In this document: positions 1 through 7,026 of the stretch, piece after piece | Layout: each line of letters opens with the position of its first letter | Numbering within the stretch: the first letter of the stretch is position 1 | Source: CBFGRU01 sp965651255 | Lineage (GTDB): Bacteria > Planctomycetota > Phycisphaerae > Phycisphaerales > SM1A02 | DNA: 12,336 nucleotides | NCBI GenBank assembly: GCA_965651255.1 | Contig: CBFGRU010000073.1 | Location: 1 to 12,336 of the forward strand | Direction: 5' to 3' | Translations under genes and position numbers: made by a program | The notes under the pieces: model-generated | Databases searched by the model: none | Seen by the model: only the letters and a program-made list of their open reading frames with translations | What the model was told of the DNA's origin: nothing

Positions 1-2244
1 CTGCTCAGTCGCTGATGCACCCCAGGCGCCATCCAGATTCATCTCCTCCCAGAGAGAAGGCAGCAACCACCAGATGCCGAAGTACTCATGATCACGCAGC
101 GACCAGCTACTGAAGCGGTGCGATGCAAACTCCTCATCCAGATTTGAGGTGTCGGAGTCGTCATTTGAGGCAGTCGCTTCGCTGTGAGCCGTTGCAGTCT
201 CCGCACCCAACTCCATTTCAGCGTCGGCCGGCTCATCCCAGGCATCGAGCGAGAACGTCACATCATCGGCTTGGGTCAGTTCACGCTCTGCCTCGACGGT
301 CACATTCGCATTTTCCTGGCCGGTGGCCGCGGCCGAAGTACCGGTGACGTCTGTCGCCTCTTGCGGCGCTTGCTCAGTCATGGGCTGTTCCGTAACGATC
401 GGGGTACCGGTCGCTTCCGCGGGCGATGCGGGACGATCCCACTTCGACTTCGCGGCTTCTGCGAGTGGATCACGCTTCGGGGCCGCAGTCTTCTTCGACT
501 GTGCATCACTGTTTCGCTGGCCGGTGAGTTCCCGATCGAGCATGCGCTCGAACAAGCTGCGCTCAAAGTACTTCTCATCGGTACCGGTCAACTTCTGGCG
601 AAGGGCAAGCAGTTCGGGTTGATTCGAGTTCAAACGCAGCGCGTTGTTGATGTGATAGAGTGCAAGTTCAACATCACCTTCATTCGCCGCATCAAGCGCG
701 CTCTGAGCATAGTTCGCGGTCATCTTCTCGCGACTGAAGGGCAACAGACCGCTTCGTGCGCCGATGCGAACCATCTCAGCCAAGGCGAGCATCTCTTCGC
801 CATTCTCCCAGAGAAGTTCATCTCGCAGGATGCTCGGCGTGATGAGGAAGATAATCTCATCCCGCTGTACGGCGTCATCGTGGCCTCGGAATGCCGCACC
901 AAGGACGGGAATGTCGCCCAGGAGCGGGACCTGCCGGCGGGTCTTGCGGGTTGATTCTTTGAACAAACCGCCCAGGACCATGGTTTGACCATCACGAACG
1001 CGCACGTTTGTGGTCAGTTCGTTGGTCAACTCGTCCGGAATCGTGACACCGGCTCCATCTGAATTCGTAACCGTACGCAAGCTCGCTTCTGACACACTCG
1101 GTCGAAGTTCCAGGCGAATCATGCCGTTCTTACTGATGAACGGCCGGAAAACCAGTTGGATACCGGTATCCAGAAACTCTACCGTTTGAGTTGTCGTCGT
1201 TTCGGTTGCGGTGGTTGACAGATAGCCGACTCGTGCACCAACGAGCACTTCTGCCCGCTGACGATTCAAGGCCATGATTCGAGGCCGCGCAAGAATCGTG
1301 TTGTCCGTGACTTCATCCAGCATGCGAATGAAAACCGCGACATCGTCGGTGAGAATGCCCACCTTGAAGCCACCTGCACCGCCGGTGTTACCGACCGTTG
1401 AAGTGACAGCTTGTGCTTTGTTGTCAGCGGGTTGTACTCCACCCTCGCCCGCGCCGTTCAAAAGGTTTCCGACCGCGCCGAGCGGTGAGATCACATCATT
1501 GAAGTTGATGTTTGCGAGCACCGAAAAGTCAACGCCGAATGCATTGGCTTCGTTGACCGACGTCTGCAGAATTGTCGCTTCGACCAACACCTGTTGTGCA
1601 GGAGTATCGAGCTCTGCGAGCAACTGTGCAATCTTCTCAAGGTTCTCGGGATAGTCGGTGACAACCACTTTCGCAGCAAACGCGTAGCTGTCCGCACCAA
1701 CATCACCGACATCCGGCTTGATACCTGCAGGTACCTCACCTCGGAAGGACGACTTGCCTTCTTCACTCAAAAGCGATGAGACGAACTCATTCGCATCCTG
1801 AGCCGAGAGGTAATCCACTTCGAAGATCCGGGTTTCGGTCTTTCGGTTCGCCTTCCGGCGCGCCTCGAGCTCTTCCTTCGTGTACACGTAGATGAAGTTG
1901 CCCTGTTCCTCGTAACCGAAACCGTTCACGGTCAGGATGGAATCCAGTGCTTCGTAGAACGTCACGTCGTAGAGGTTGGCGGTGACGGTTGCAGAGACGT
2001 TCTTGCTCGTGATGATGTTCTTCCGAGCTTGCATCGAAAGCATCTGCAAGACCTGCGCGAGGTCGGCATCCTGCACGGCGATGTCGACAACGCCGTAGTC
2101 TGTCACCTCTACCTGTGGATCCTGACCGCCACCATCGGCACCATTTTGCCCGAGCGCCGGCATCGCCAGCGTGGCGCAGAGCGCATAAACGGACCCGAAG
2201 GGCAGCAAGAAACGACGCCGGTGCGATCGCAAGGACAGAGACAT
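1..2244 (-). CDS. Outer-membrane secretin (PilQ/GspD family) with TPR-like C-terminal extension, partial
   Basis: This gene encodes the outer-membrane channel through which a pilus or secreted substrate passes. I read 748 codons without a stop; the frame runs off the window at base 1. Residues 1-32 look like a Sec signal peptide (basic run HRRR, hydrophobic core, likely cleavage after ALG). An STN/N0-like domain spans about 47-125 and a short N1-like ring domain about 137-218. The secretin barrel spans about 219-473, with the family signature VPLLGDIPVLG at 439-449. A TPR-like helical hairpin lies at about 511-553, followed by an acidic Ala/Thr/Glu-rich linker and a Trp-rich stretch at about 722-736. 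Known PilQ and GspD proteins end soon after the barrel, so this tail of at least 275 residues is unusual. I chose ATG 2244 for its CAGGAG ribosome site and good signal peptide. An in-frame ATG at 2280, overlapping the upstream stop, would add 12 residues. It is the last visible gene of the pil-like operon. Confidence 0.92.
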   Translation of the reverse strand, partial: MSLSLRSHRRRFLLPFGSVYALCATLAMPALGQNGADGGGQDPQVEVTDYGVVDIAVQDADLAQVLQMLSMQARKNIITSKNVSATVTANLYDVTFYEALDSILTVNGFGYEEQGNFIYVYTKEELEARRKANRKTETRIFEVDYLSAQDANEFVSSLLSEEGKSSFRGEVPAGIKPDVGDVGADSYAFAAKVVVTDYPENLEKIAQLLAELDTPAQQVLVEATILQTSVNEANAFGVDFSVLANINFNDVISPLGAVGNLLNGAGEGGVQPADNKAQAVTSTVGNTGGAGGFKVGILTDDVAVFIRMLDEVTDNTILARPRIMALNRQRAEVLVGARVGYLSTTATETTTTQTVEFLDTGIQLVFRPFISKNGMIRLELRPSVSEASLRTVTNSDGAGVTIPDELTNELTTNVRVRDGQTMVLGGLFKESTRKTRRQVPLLGDIPVLGAAFRGHDDAVQRDEIIFLITPSILRDELLWENGEEMLALAEMVRIGARSGLLPFSREKMTANYAQSALDAANEGDVELALYHINNALRLNSNQPELLALRQKLTGTDEKYFERSLFERMLDRELTGQRNSDAQSKKTAAPKRDPLAEAAKSKWDRPASPAEATGTPIVTEQPMTEQAPQEATDVTGTSAAATGQENANVTVEAERELTQADDVTFSLDAWDEPADAEMELGAETATAHSEATASNDDSDTSNLDEEFASHRFSSWSLRDHEYFGIWWLLPSLWEEMNLDGAWGASATEQ

Positions 2245-2252
2245 ACTCGTGA

Positions 2253-2258
2253 CTCCTG
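2253..2258 (-). promoter_or_regulatory. Ribosome binding site of the secretin gene
   Basis: CAGGAG lies 8 nt before ATG 2244 on the minus strand. It favours this start over the in-frame ATG at 2280, which has no purine-rich site before it. Confidence 0.6.
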
Positions 2259-2279
2259 ACTTCCCGAGGACTTCACTCA

Positions 2280-2909
2280 TCAGCGGCCGCCGTCAAGCGA
2301 GAACGGCATCCGAAGCTCGAATACGAAACCATCGCACTCGAGCAGGACGGACCGCGACCGGATTTCACTCAAAATGAAGGATCGTCCGATGTCGCTCGCA
2401 AAGGGGACACGCTCCCCTTTGCTGTACATTCGGCCGTTGATCACTGCCATAATCGGACTGCCCTTCATGACGGCTCCCAGTTTCATCCGATCCAGTTCGC
2501 TGCGCAACTCACGCTCGCGCTGGACGATGACCTGCATTGGTTCTTCGGCAGGAGCAGGCGTCGACTTGGGCGCTTCCTCCACAGTCTGTTGTGGCAAGGT
2601 CCGTTTGGGAAAGAATTGCGAATTGATCCGGAATGGATCGCGTGCTGGCCGTTCGGCCAGACGAATGTACACCGTCTCCAGGTCCTTCAGCCGCGGAGAC
2701 TTATCAGACTTCTGATCACCGGGGACCTGTGTTGAGTCCTTCACAACAGTGGTTGCACCATCATCTGCCACTGCACGTCGTGGCGGTTGTGATATGACGA
2801 TGATCCGCCCCCAAAGGAGGAGCCCCAATCCCAGGCACCCGACCAGCAATCCGAATCGACGCTTGTCTGAGGTCACCTGAATCCAGAGGCGTTGCAGGAA
2901 GACTGGCAT
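2280..2909 (-). CDS. PilP/GspC-like inner-membrane protein linking the platform to the secretin
   Basis: The 209-residue protein has a short cytoplasmic N-terminus and one membrane segment at about 19-38. A Pro/Ala/Glu/Gln-rich periplasmic linker follows, then a compact C-terminal domain at about 142-205 around LGAVMKGSPIMAVINGRMY. That layout and the small beta domain resemble the HR/PilP domain of GspC and PilP, which contacts the periplasmic N-domains of the secretin. Position supports this: it starts 1 nt after the pilO-like stop and directly precedes the secretin. PilP is usually a lipoprotein, but here the hydrophobic stretch continues past the only candidate lipobox Cys (Cys25), so a GspC-style membrane anchor is more likely. 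The assignment rests on architecture and synteny rather than on a strong motif. Confidence 0.75.
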   Translation of the reverse strand: MPVFLQRLWIQVTSDKRRFGLLVGCLGLGLLLWGRIIVISQPPRRAVADDGATTVVKDSTQVPGDQKSDKSPRLKDLETVYIRLAERPARDPFRINSQFFPKRTLPQQTVEEAPKSTPAPAEEPMQVIVQRERELRSELDRMKLGAVMKGSPIMAVINGRMYSKGERVPFASDIGRSFILSEIRSRSVLLECDGFVFELRMPFSLDGGR

Positions 2910-2910
2910 G

Positions 2911-3474
2911 TCAACGCACCTCCGCGATGCTGCTGTTCTCGAACACGGCTTCGATACCGATCGTTGCAGTAAGTTGCCCGCTTAGTTTCTCATCCCGAGC
3001 CATGCGAACGGAGACCGTTCGCAGCAGGCGATCGAGACCTTCGATCGCCTGCAGTGTCGCGAAGATGGAGTCGAAGTCTGCCACCATGTCAATGGTCACC
3101 GGCAGTGCTCGCAGAGAATCACTCGGCATGGTTTCGATCGCTTTCATCTGACCAGCGGTAAATGTCTGGTCGACAATGCGATGTCCATCAACTGGAAGCG
3201 AAAGAACGCGAATCAGCCCTGCAACATCAGCGGAGAATGGAATCTGCTTCAAATCGGATTCGACAATGCTCCTGCGCCTTTCCAGCTCCTGTTCAAGACG
3301 TTCGATCTCAGACTTGTCACTGTCAAGCTCAGCAACTCGTTCTTCAAGGAAGCTGATCTCGTTCTTAATATGCCACGCCCGCCGGTGGGACGGGTAGGCA
3401 AGGATTCCAAGTCCAAGCAGAAAGCCCGCGAGAATGACGAGTGGCACCGCAATGGTCGATCGATCATTGACCAT
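2911..3474 (-). CDS. pilO: PilO-like pilus assembly protein
   Basis: This 187-residue bitopic inner-membrane protein has a membrane helix at about 7-27 and a strongly charged coiled coil at about 35-75. The rest is an alpha/beta periplasmic domain containing the PilO-like segment PVTIDMVADFDSIFATLQAIEGLDRLL. PilO pairs with PilN and forms the inner-membrane ring that couples cytoplasmic PilM to PilP and the secretin. I chose ATG 3474 because GGAGG stands 6 nt upstream; the open frame extends to a TTG at 3504 with no support. The gene overlaps the end of pilN by 11 nt and stops 1 nt before the pilP-like start, which indicates translational coupling. It could equally be called GspM-like, but the pilM-N-O-P order argues for PilO. 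Confidence 0.85.
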   Translation of the reverse strand: MVNDRSTIAVPLVILAGFLLGLGILAYPSHRRAWHIKNEISFLEERVAELDSDKSEIERLEQELERRRSIVESDLKQIPFSADVAGLIRVLSLPVDGHRIVDQTFTAGQMKAIETMPSDSLRALPVTIDMVADFDSIFATLQAIEGLDRLLRTVSVRMARDEKLSGQLTATIGIEAVFENSSIAEVR

Positions 3475-4144
3475 GTCTCGCCTCCATCGGGTCGGATTCA
3501 ACAAGATGATGACTTACATATCGGCGCGTCAGATCGACGGTGAAGCTCAAACGGAACTCCCGTGCGGATTGCTCGTTTACCACGCGCTGACGACTGAAGT
3601 CCAGACTCACCTGCGCAAACGGTGCACTCTGCTGGAGTTTCGAGACAAACTCCGCAATGTCGTTATCGGTAACCGCGAAACCTGACATTTCTGCCAGGAG
3701 CACGCGCTCGACTGGATCAGCATCGCTGGTGCGATTGCTGGCGACGCGGGAACTCGTTCGAATCTGACGTTTCGTTCCCATCTGTAAATCGATTCGATCG
3801 AGCGTCACTGATCCGGGCATCTTTTCGACGACCGATGCGATCAGACCGCTGATTGAGATCGGCGTCTCCGTGTTTCGGTACACGATGACGTACTGATTGA
3901 TTTCATCAAGCTGTTCCGTGAGTTCGCTGACCCGCGCTTCGTGAGCTTCAACCTGGCGAGCATGCGCCTCGGTTTCCCGCAACTGATCTTCCGCATTCAG
4001 TCGCTGCACACGGGCATGTGTACTCACAACGACGAGAACAATGAGCGCCACCACACCAAACGTAATGTTGCGGCTTGCGATGGTTCGCGCCTGCGCGCGC
4101 GCTCGAAGCGATTCGGGAAGCAAGTCGATTGCATGCTGTCGCAT
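3464..4144 (-). CDS. pilN: PilN-like pilus assembly protein
   Basis: The protein has 226 residues. Near its N-terminus is IDLLPESLR (residues 6-14), matching the conserved INLLP motif by which PilN docks into the groove of PilM. A membrane helix lies at about 27-44, a coiled coil at about 46-85, and a periplasmic alpha/beta domain follows, with segments such as MPGSVTLDRIDLQ and MSGFAVTDNDIAEFVSKLQ typical of PilN/GspL-type folds. PilN and PilO form the inner-membrane heterodimer of the alignment complex. Its ATG shares one base with the pilM stop (TGATG), and its 3' end overlaps pilO by 11 nt. A short arginine/serine-rich insert at about 128-147 may be lineage-specific. Confidence 0.87.
   Translation of the reverse strand: MRQHAIDLLPESLRARAQARTIASRNITFGVVALIVLVVVSTHARVQRLNAEDQLRETEAHARQVEAHEARVSELTEQLDEINQYVIVYRNTETPISISGLIASVVEKMPGSVTLDRIDLQMGTKRQIRTSSRVASNRTSDADPVERVLLAEMSGFAVTDNDIAEFVSKLQQSAPFAQVSLDFSRQRVVNEQSAREFRLSFTVDLTRRYVSHHLVESDPMEARHGQ
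3481..3485 (-). promoter_or_regulatory. Ribosome binding site of pilO
   Basis: GGAGG lies 6 nt before ATG 3474 on the minus strand, inside the 3' end of pilN. It decides the start of pilO against the upstream TTG at 3504. Confidence 0.6.
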
Positions 4145-5322
4145 CAGGCCGCCTCCCTTTCGGCCGTCTGTTCGATCCGACGACGCTCACCACGAGAGTT
4201 CCAGAGACTTCTCAAACTCAAACCAGCAGCAACTCCCCAAGCTCCAGCAGGCCCGATCGGCCGACCCGCGCCAAGCCCCTGAGAGTGCAGTCCCGAAGTC
4301 AAGTCAAACACTGCGTCCGAAGCAGTGACTCGAACCTTGCACGACTGCGCGATCATCTCAACTAATCGTGGGTCACGTCCATCACCGCCTGTCAGGTACA
4401 CGCACTCCGGTGAGGGCCCTCGAAACGTCACGCTGTAGTAGCGAAGGCAGAGGGCAACCTCTTTGGCCAACTGGCCATACAGGGGGCGCAGGGCTTCATA
4501 AATCATTCGATCAGCAACCTCATCAGATCCGGCTGAAGTCGCCGCAGAATCATGAGGGTCGATCTCGATTCGACGTTCGCGCAGTTCGCGTGCTGATTGT
4601 GGCTCAACCTGAAGATACTCAGCCACCGCGCGATCGAGGAGATCACCACCCAGTGCGACCGGTTTACAGAACGCCACCTGGTCGCCACGCAGAATCATGA
4701 TGATTGAACCCGAACTGCCGACTTCAACTACGCAACGGATTCGATTCTGGTCGTTCTCGCGACGGCAGTTCAAACTGTGGAGGCGGGCAAGCGACATAAA
4801 CGGCGCATCGATAGCCACCGGGCGCAGGCCGGCCTCGAGGAGCGGTTCAATTCGTGACTGAATGCAACTGAGTTCCGCTGCAACCAGGAGGACCTCTTCT
4901 CGAGTGTCAGTACCCTGTTGCACTTCACCGAGCCGAACAAAATCCGCCATCATTGACTTGCGGTCTAGCCCGAATCGCTGGGCTGCCTCCCACACACATG
5001 CATCCGCCAGTTCGCTGTCACTCATTTTCGGAAGTCGGATCGACTGCATGTGCACGTCATTCCGATGAAGGCACACGGCGCAGCGGCGCCCGGCAAATCC
5101 TCCGGCAATGTAGTTCGCTCGTACTCGTTCAACGAGATCGCGTGGAAGTTCGTCGCTGTTCAGCTCGAAATCAACTCGCGCCATTCCAGCGACTTGAATG
5201 CCCACCCGCCGGCGGCGCAGTTGCAGCATGCGAATCCCACGCGACCCGTATTCAAGGCCGATGAGTCCATACGACGCCTGAAACGGCATCAATGTACGGA
5301 ATGCCTCACTGAATGTTGCCAC
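4144..5322 (-). CDS. pilM: PilM, actin-like cytoplasmic pilus assembly ATPase
   Basis: PilM is the cytoplasmic actin/FtsA-fold protein that binds the PilN tail and ATP and ties the inner-membrane ring to the assembly motor. The 392-residue length fits the family. The phosphate-1 motif is IGLEYGS at 21-27, with Glu where actin-fold proteins usually have Asp. The phosphate-2 motif VVEVGSSGS starts at 198. GGDLLDRAVAEYL matches the PilM segment after it, and the adenosine motif VYLTGGDGRDP starts at 308. The start is GTG at 5322, supported by GGAGGTGG just upstream; no in-frame ATG fits. The hydrophilic C-terminus after about 365 is arginine- and glutamate-rich. It lies 35 nt after the gspH-like gene and overlaps pilN by 1 nt. 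Confidence 0.92.
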   Translation of the reverse strand: MATFSEAFRTLMPFQASYGLIGLEYGSRGIRMLQLRRRRVGIQVAGMARVDFELNSDELPRDLVERVRANYIAGGFAGRRCAVCLHRNDVHMQSIRLPKMSDSELADACVWEAAQRFGLDRKSMMADFVRLGEVQQGTDTREEVLLVAAELSCIQSRIEPLLEAGLRPVAIDAPFMSLARLHSLNCRRENDQNRIRCVVEVGSSGSIIMILRGDQVAFCKPVALGGDLLDRAVAEYLQVEPQSARELRERRIEIDPHDSAATSAGSDEVADRMIYEALRPLYGQLAKEVALCLRYYSVTFRGPSPECVYLTGGDGRDPRLVEMIAQSCKVRVTASDAVFDLTSGLHSQGLGAGRPIGPAGAWGVAAGLSLRSLWNSRGERRRIEQTAEREAA

Positions 5323-5329
5323 GAGTCAT

Positions 5330-5337
5330 CCACCTCC
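5330..5337 (-). promoter_or_regulatory. Ribosome binding site of pilM (GTG start)
   Basis: GGAGGTGG lies 7 nt before GTG 5322 on the minus strand. A nearer ATG at 5330-5328 is out of frame and opens only a 7-codon ORF, so GTG is the start. Confidence 0.55.
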
Positions 5338-5357
5338 GACGCAACTGCATTACTGCT

Positions 5358-5900
5358 TCACTGCTTCTCCACTGACATCTTGCCCGTGAAGGCAGCGATG
5401 TTGATGCGGTACTGCTGCGTCTGCGATTTGAGAATGATGAATCCACCGGTCCCTGGTGTTCCGTCCGGTGCGATCGTCCCTCCGAGTTCATCAAACGTGA
5501 GAAAGCGTTCATCGCCATCAAGCTCAACCGATTCGATTGTCAGGCCTTCGAATCGATCATCCGCAGAGAAGTCAATGACGTACGCACCACTCGCTCCCGG
5601 GCGCCCAAGCGGATCGAAGATGTAGTCGGTATCCACATCGTACGGAGAGCGCAGGAGTACATAGCCGCGACCATCATCGAAGAAATACACGCGTCTTCGA
5701 TCCTGATGCGAAAGCGCATCGGACTGGGCGAAACTGATGTCGGAGATGAGTTGGCGTACCGCGCCCTGGATCGTCAGTTCATCGGGCTGCCCCAGTTGCG
5801 GAACAAGCAGCGCACCGGCCAGGCCGAGCACCGCCACGACCATCAGCAACTCGATCAGCGTGTACGCCCGCCGCACACAATGGGAGAGTGAAGTTCGCAT
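5358..5900 (-). CDS. GspH/FimT-like minor pseudopilin
   Basis: This 180-residue prepilin-like protein has a short basic leader ending RRA, then YTLIELLMVVAVLGLAGALLVP. It should be cut after Ala12, giving a mature protein with Tyr at +1 and the conserved Glu at +5 (Glu17). The following segment, with two short helices and IQGAVRQLISDISFAQSDALSHQ, is the standard GspH/FimT layout (regions with arrays of Q/R and A around position 40-60). After that comes a beta-rich globular domain. GspH-type minor pseudopilins sit near the tip of the pseudopilus and help start its assembly. Its ATG shares one base with the stop of the upstream gene (TAATG). Both -1 Ala and +1 Tyr differ from the usual Gly and Phe/Met. 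Confidence 0.88.
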   Translation of the reverse strand: MRTSLSHCVRRAYTLIELLMVVAVLGLAGALLVPQLGQPDELTIQGAVRQLISDISFAQSDALSHQDRRRVYFFDDGRGYVLLRSPYDVDTDYIFDPLGRPGASGAYVIDFSADDRFEGLTIESVELDGDERFLTFDELGGTIAPDGTPGTGGFIILKSQTQQYRINIAAFTGKMSVEKQ

Positions 5901-6226
5901 TAATTGCTTCCGCGGCCTTCAGCAACCTTCTTCTGCTCTTCCATGAGCTTCTTCTGCGACTCTTCAAGTTCCTTGAAGTTCGCCACTTCAACCTTCATCT
6001 TGCCGGACTCAATGAGACGCGCCATTCCGTCGACGCGCCGACCGATTTCGCGGAGACCATCGATCATTTCCTTCCGCTGATATCCGGCATTCGGGATGCC
6101 ACGCGGATCCTGAGCAATCGCTTCTCGGTTGACCGATGGACCATCGCTCACCTGCACCCAGATGTTTGCTGCAAGCAGGATGGCAATGATGGAAAGAATC
6201 GAGTCGCGGTACGAAAAGCGTTTCAT
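5900..6226 (-). CDS. Small membrane-anchored coiled-coil protein of the pil-like operon
   Basis: I do not recognise a family for this 107-residue protein. It has a short basic N-terminus, one membrane helix at about 8-26, a polar middle and a long charged helix at about 60-103 rich in Lys, Glu and Gln, which is probably a coiled coil. The expected topology is a short cytoplasmic tail with the helix outside the inner membrane. I chose ATG 6226 because AAGGAG stands 8 nt upstream; an open frame continues 11 codons further to 6259, inside the previous gene. Its start is 5 nt after the stop of the pilin-like gene and its stop overlaps the gspH-like start, so it is co-translated with pseudopilins. 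An accessory scaffold role in the assembly machine is inference. Confidence 0.75.
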   Translation of the reverse strand: MKRFSYRDSILSIIAILLAANIWVQVSDGPSVNREAIAQDPRGIPNAGYQRKEMIDGLREIGRRVDGMARLIESGKMKVEVANFKELEESQKKLMEEQKKVAEGRGSN

Positions 6227-6231
6227 GCTTG

Positions 6232-6963
6232 TCACTCCTTCGCCAACAGCGATCGCCAAGTCGCCGCAACAATGACTGTCGCGCTGTCAGGCGTATCGAC
6301 TGAATCAGCATGCCACGTAAGACCGATGTGCAGCTTTGCCATCCCGTCAGACCGTTTATGCAGTTCGGTCAGTTCAAGTTCCCGGACGTCAGTGGCCAGA
6401 ACGACGCCATTCACATGCGCACTCGTGCGCCACCGGTCACAAAATCCCGCATTGTCAAATCCACCAAACAGTGCAGACCCATTATCAAGACCCTCATCAT
6501 CACCGGGCGCAACGGAAGCGACCGGTATTTCGCTGCCCCTGTTGGCGCGTTGATCCATCCGGTACAGTGTGATCGCCCGAAGCACTCGACTGTGACTGAT
6601 CAGGACGATTTCATCGGGATTGATTCGCCCTGGGTCGTGCACATCATCCTGCCATAGCAGTAAATCGACACCTGCATCATTCCGCCATGGCCGGTGAAGA
6701 ATGACCGCTCGACTGGATGAGATCAGTTCGACCAGTTGCTCAGTCAATCGGCGGCGATCTTCATTCTCCGGCAACGAGTGTTTCGCTGCTCCTCGCGCAA
6801 AGAGCGTGACCGGCCCGATGAGCCCATTGACTGCACCAAGGACCAATGCGCTGACGACAATGCCTGTCGCATAGCGTCGATGACGCGCGAGAGCGAACCA
6901 TCGAGCGATCGCCCGGCGTCGCATGGAATCAGCCAACAAATTGGTCGAACGGACACGGAGCAT
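6232..6963 (-). CDS. Pilin-like (GspJ-like?) membrane protein lacking a prepilin cleavage motif
   Basis: The open frame gives 243 residues. A basic N-terminus rich in Arg leads into one membrane helix at about 34-57, then a soluble domain. The segment VDLLLWQDDVHDPGRINPDE at about 98-117, followed by EIVLISHS and ITLYRM, resembles minor pseudopilins of the GspJ type as I recall them from planctomycete-like clusters. There is no G/A-[FM]-T-L-x-E processing site and no Glu at mature +5, so prepilin peptidase should not process it. The start is uncertain: ATG 6963 has no ribosome site and abuts the terminator-like hairpin, and ATG 6924 (dropping 13 residues) has none either. It is the first gene of the run that continues through the secretin. 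Calling it a divergent or degenerate pseudopilin is inference. Confidence 0.75.
   Translation of the reverse strand: MLRVRSTNLLADSMRRRAIARWFALARHRRYATGIVVSALVLGAVNGLIGPVTLFARGAAKHSLPENEDRRRLTEQLVELISSSRAVILHRPWRNDAGVDLLLWQDDVHDPGRINPDEIVLISHSRVLRAITLYRMDQRANRGSEIPVASVAPGDDEGLDNGSALFGGFDNAGFCDRWRTSAHVNGVVLATDVRELELTELHKRSDGMAKLHIGLTWHADSVDTPDSATVIVAATWRSLLAKE
6235..6240 (-). promoter_or_regulatory. Ribosome binding site of the small coiled-coil protein gene
   Basis: AAGGAG lies 8 nt before ATG 6226 on the minus strand, at the very end of the upstream gene. It decides the start against the longer frame from 6259. Confidence 0.55.
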
Positions 6964-6965
6964 GG

Positions 6966-7000
6966 CAAAAGCGAACGCCGCGGCGTTTCCACCGCGGCGT
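6966..7000 (-). terminator. Putative intrinsic terminator/attenuator after the major pilin gene
   Basis: A perfect 9-bp GC-rich stem (ACGCCGCGG at 6975-6983 pairing with 6992-7000, 8-nt loop) lies 27 nt after the pilin stop. Read on the minus strand it is followed by TTCGCTTTT, a weak T tract. It may partly stop transcription, giving more pilin than downstream machine components, while readthrough supplies the rest. Confidence 0.55.
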
Positions 7001-7026
7001 CTTCAATTCGATTCAAGCGAGACGGA

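Noticed and set aside
184..954. Long plus-strand open frame (256 codons) opposite the secretin C-terminus
   Set aside because: It is antisense to a well-supported secretin frame, has no ribosome site, and its protein looks like an Arg-rich shadow translation.
2830..2848. Lipobox-like LVGC (Cys25) in the PilP/GspC-like protein
   Set aside because: Too few hydrophobic residues precede the Cys and the hydrophobic segment continues well beyond it, so it fits a membrane anchor rather than a lipoprotein signal.
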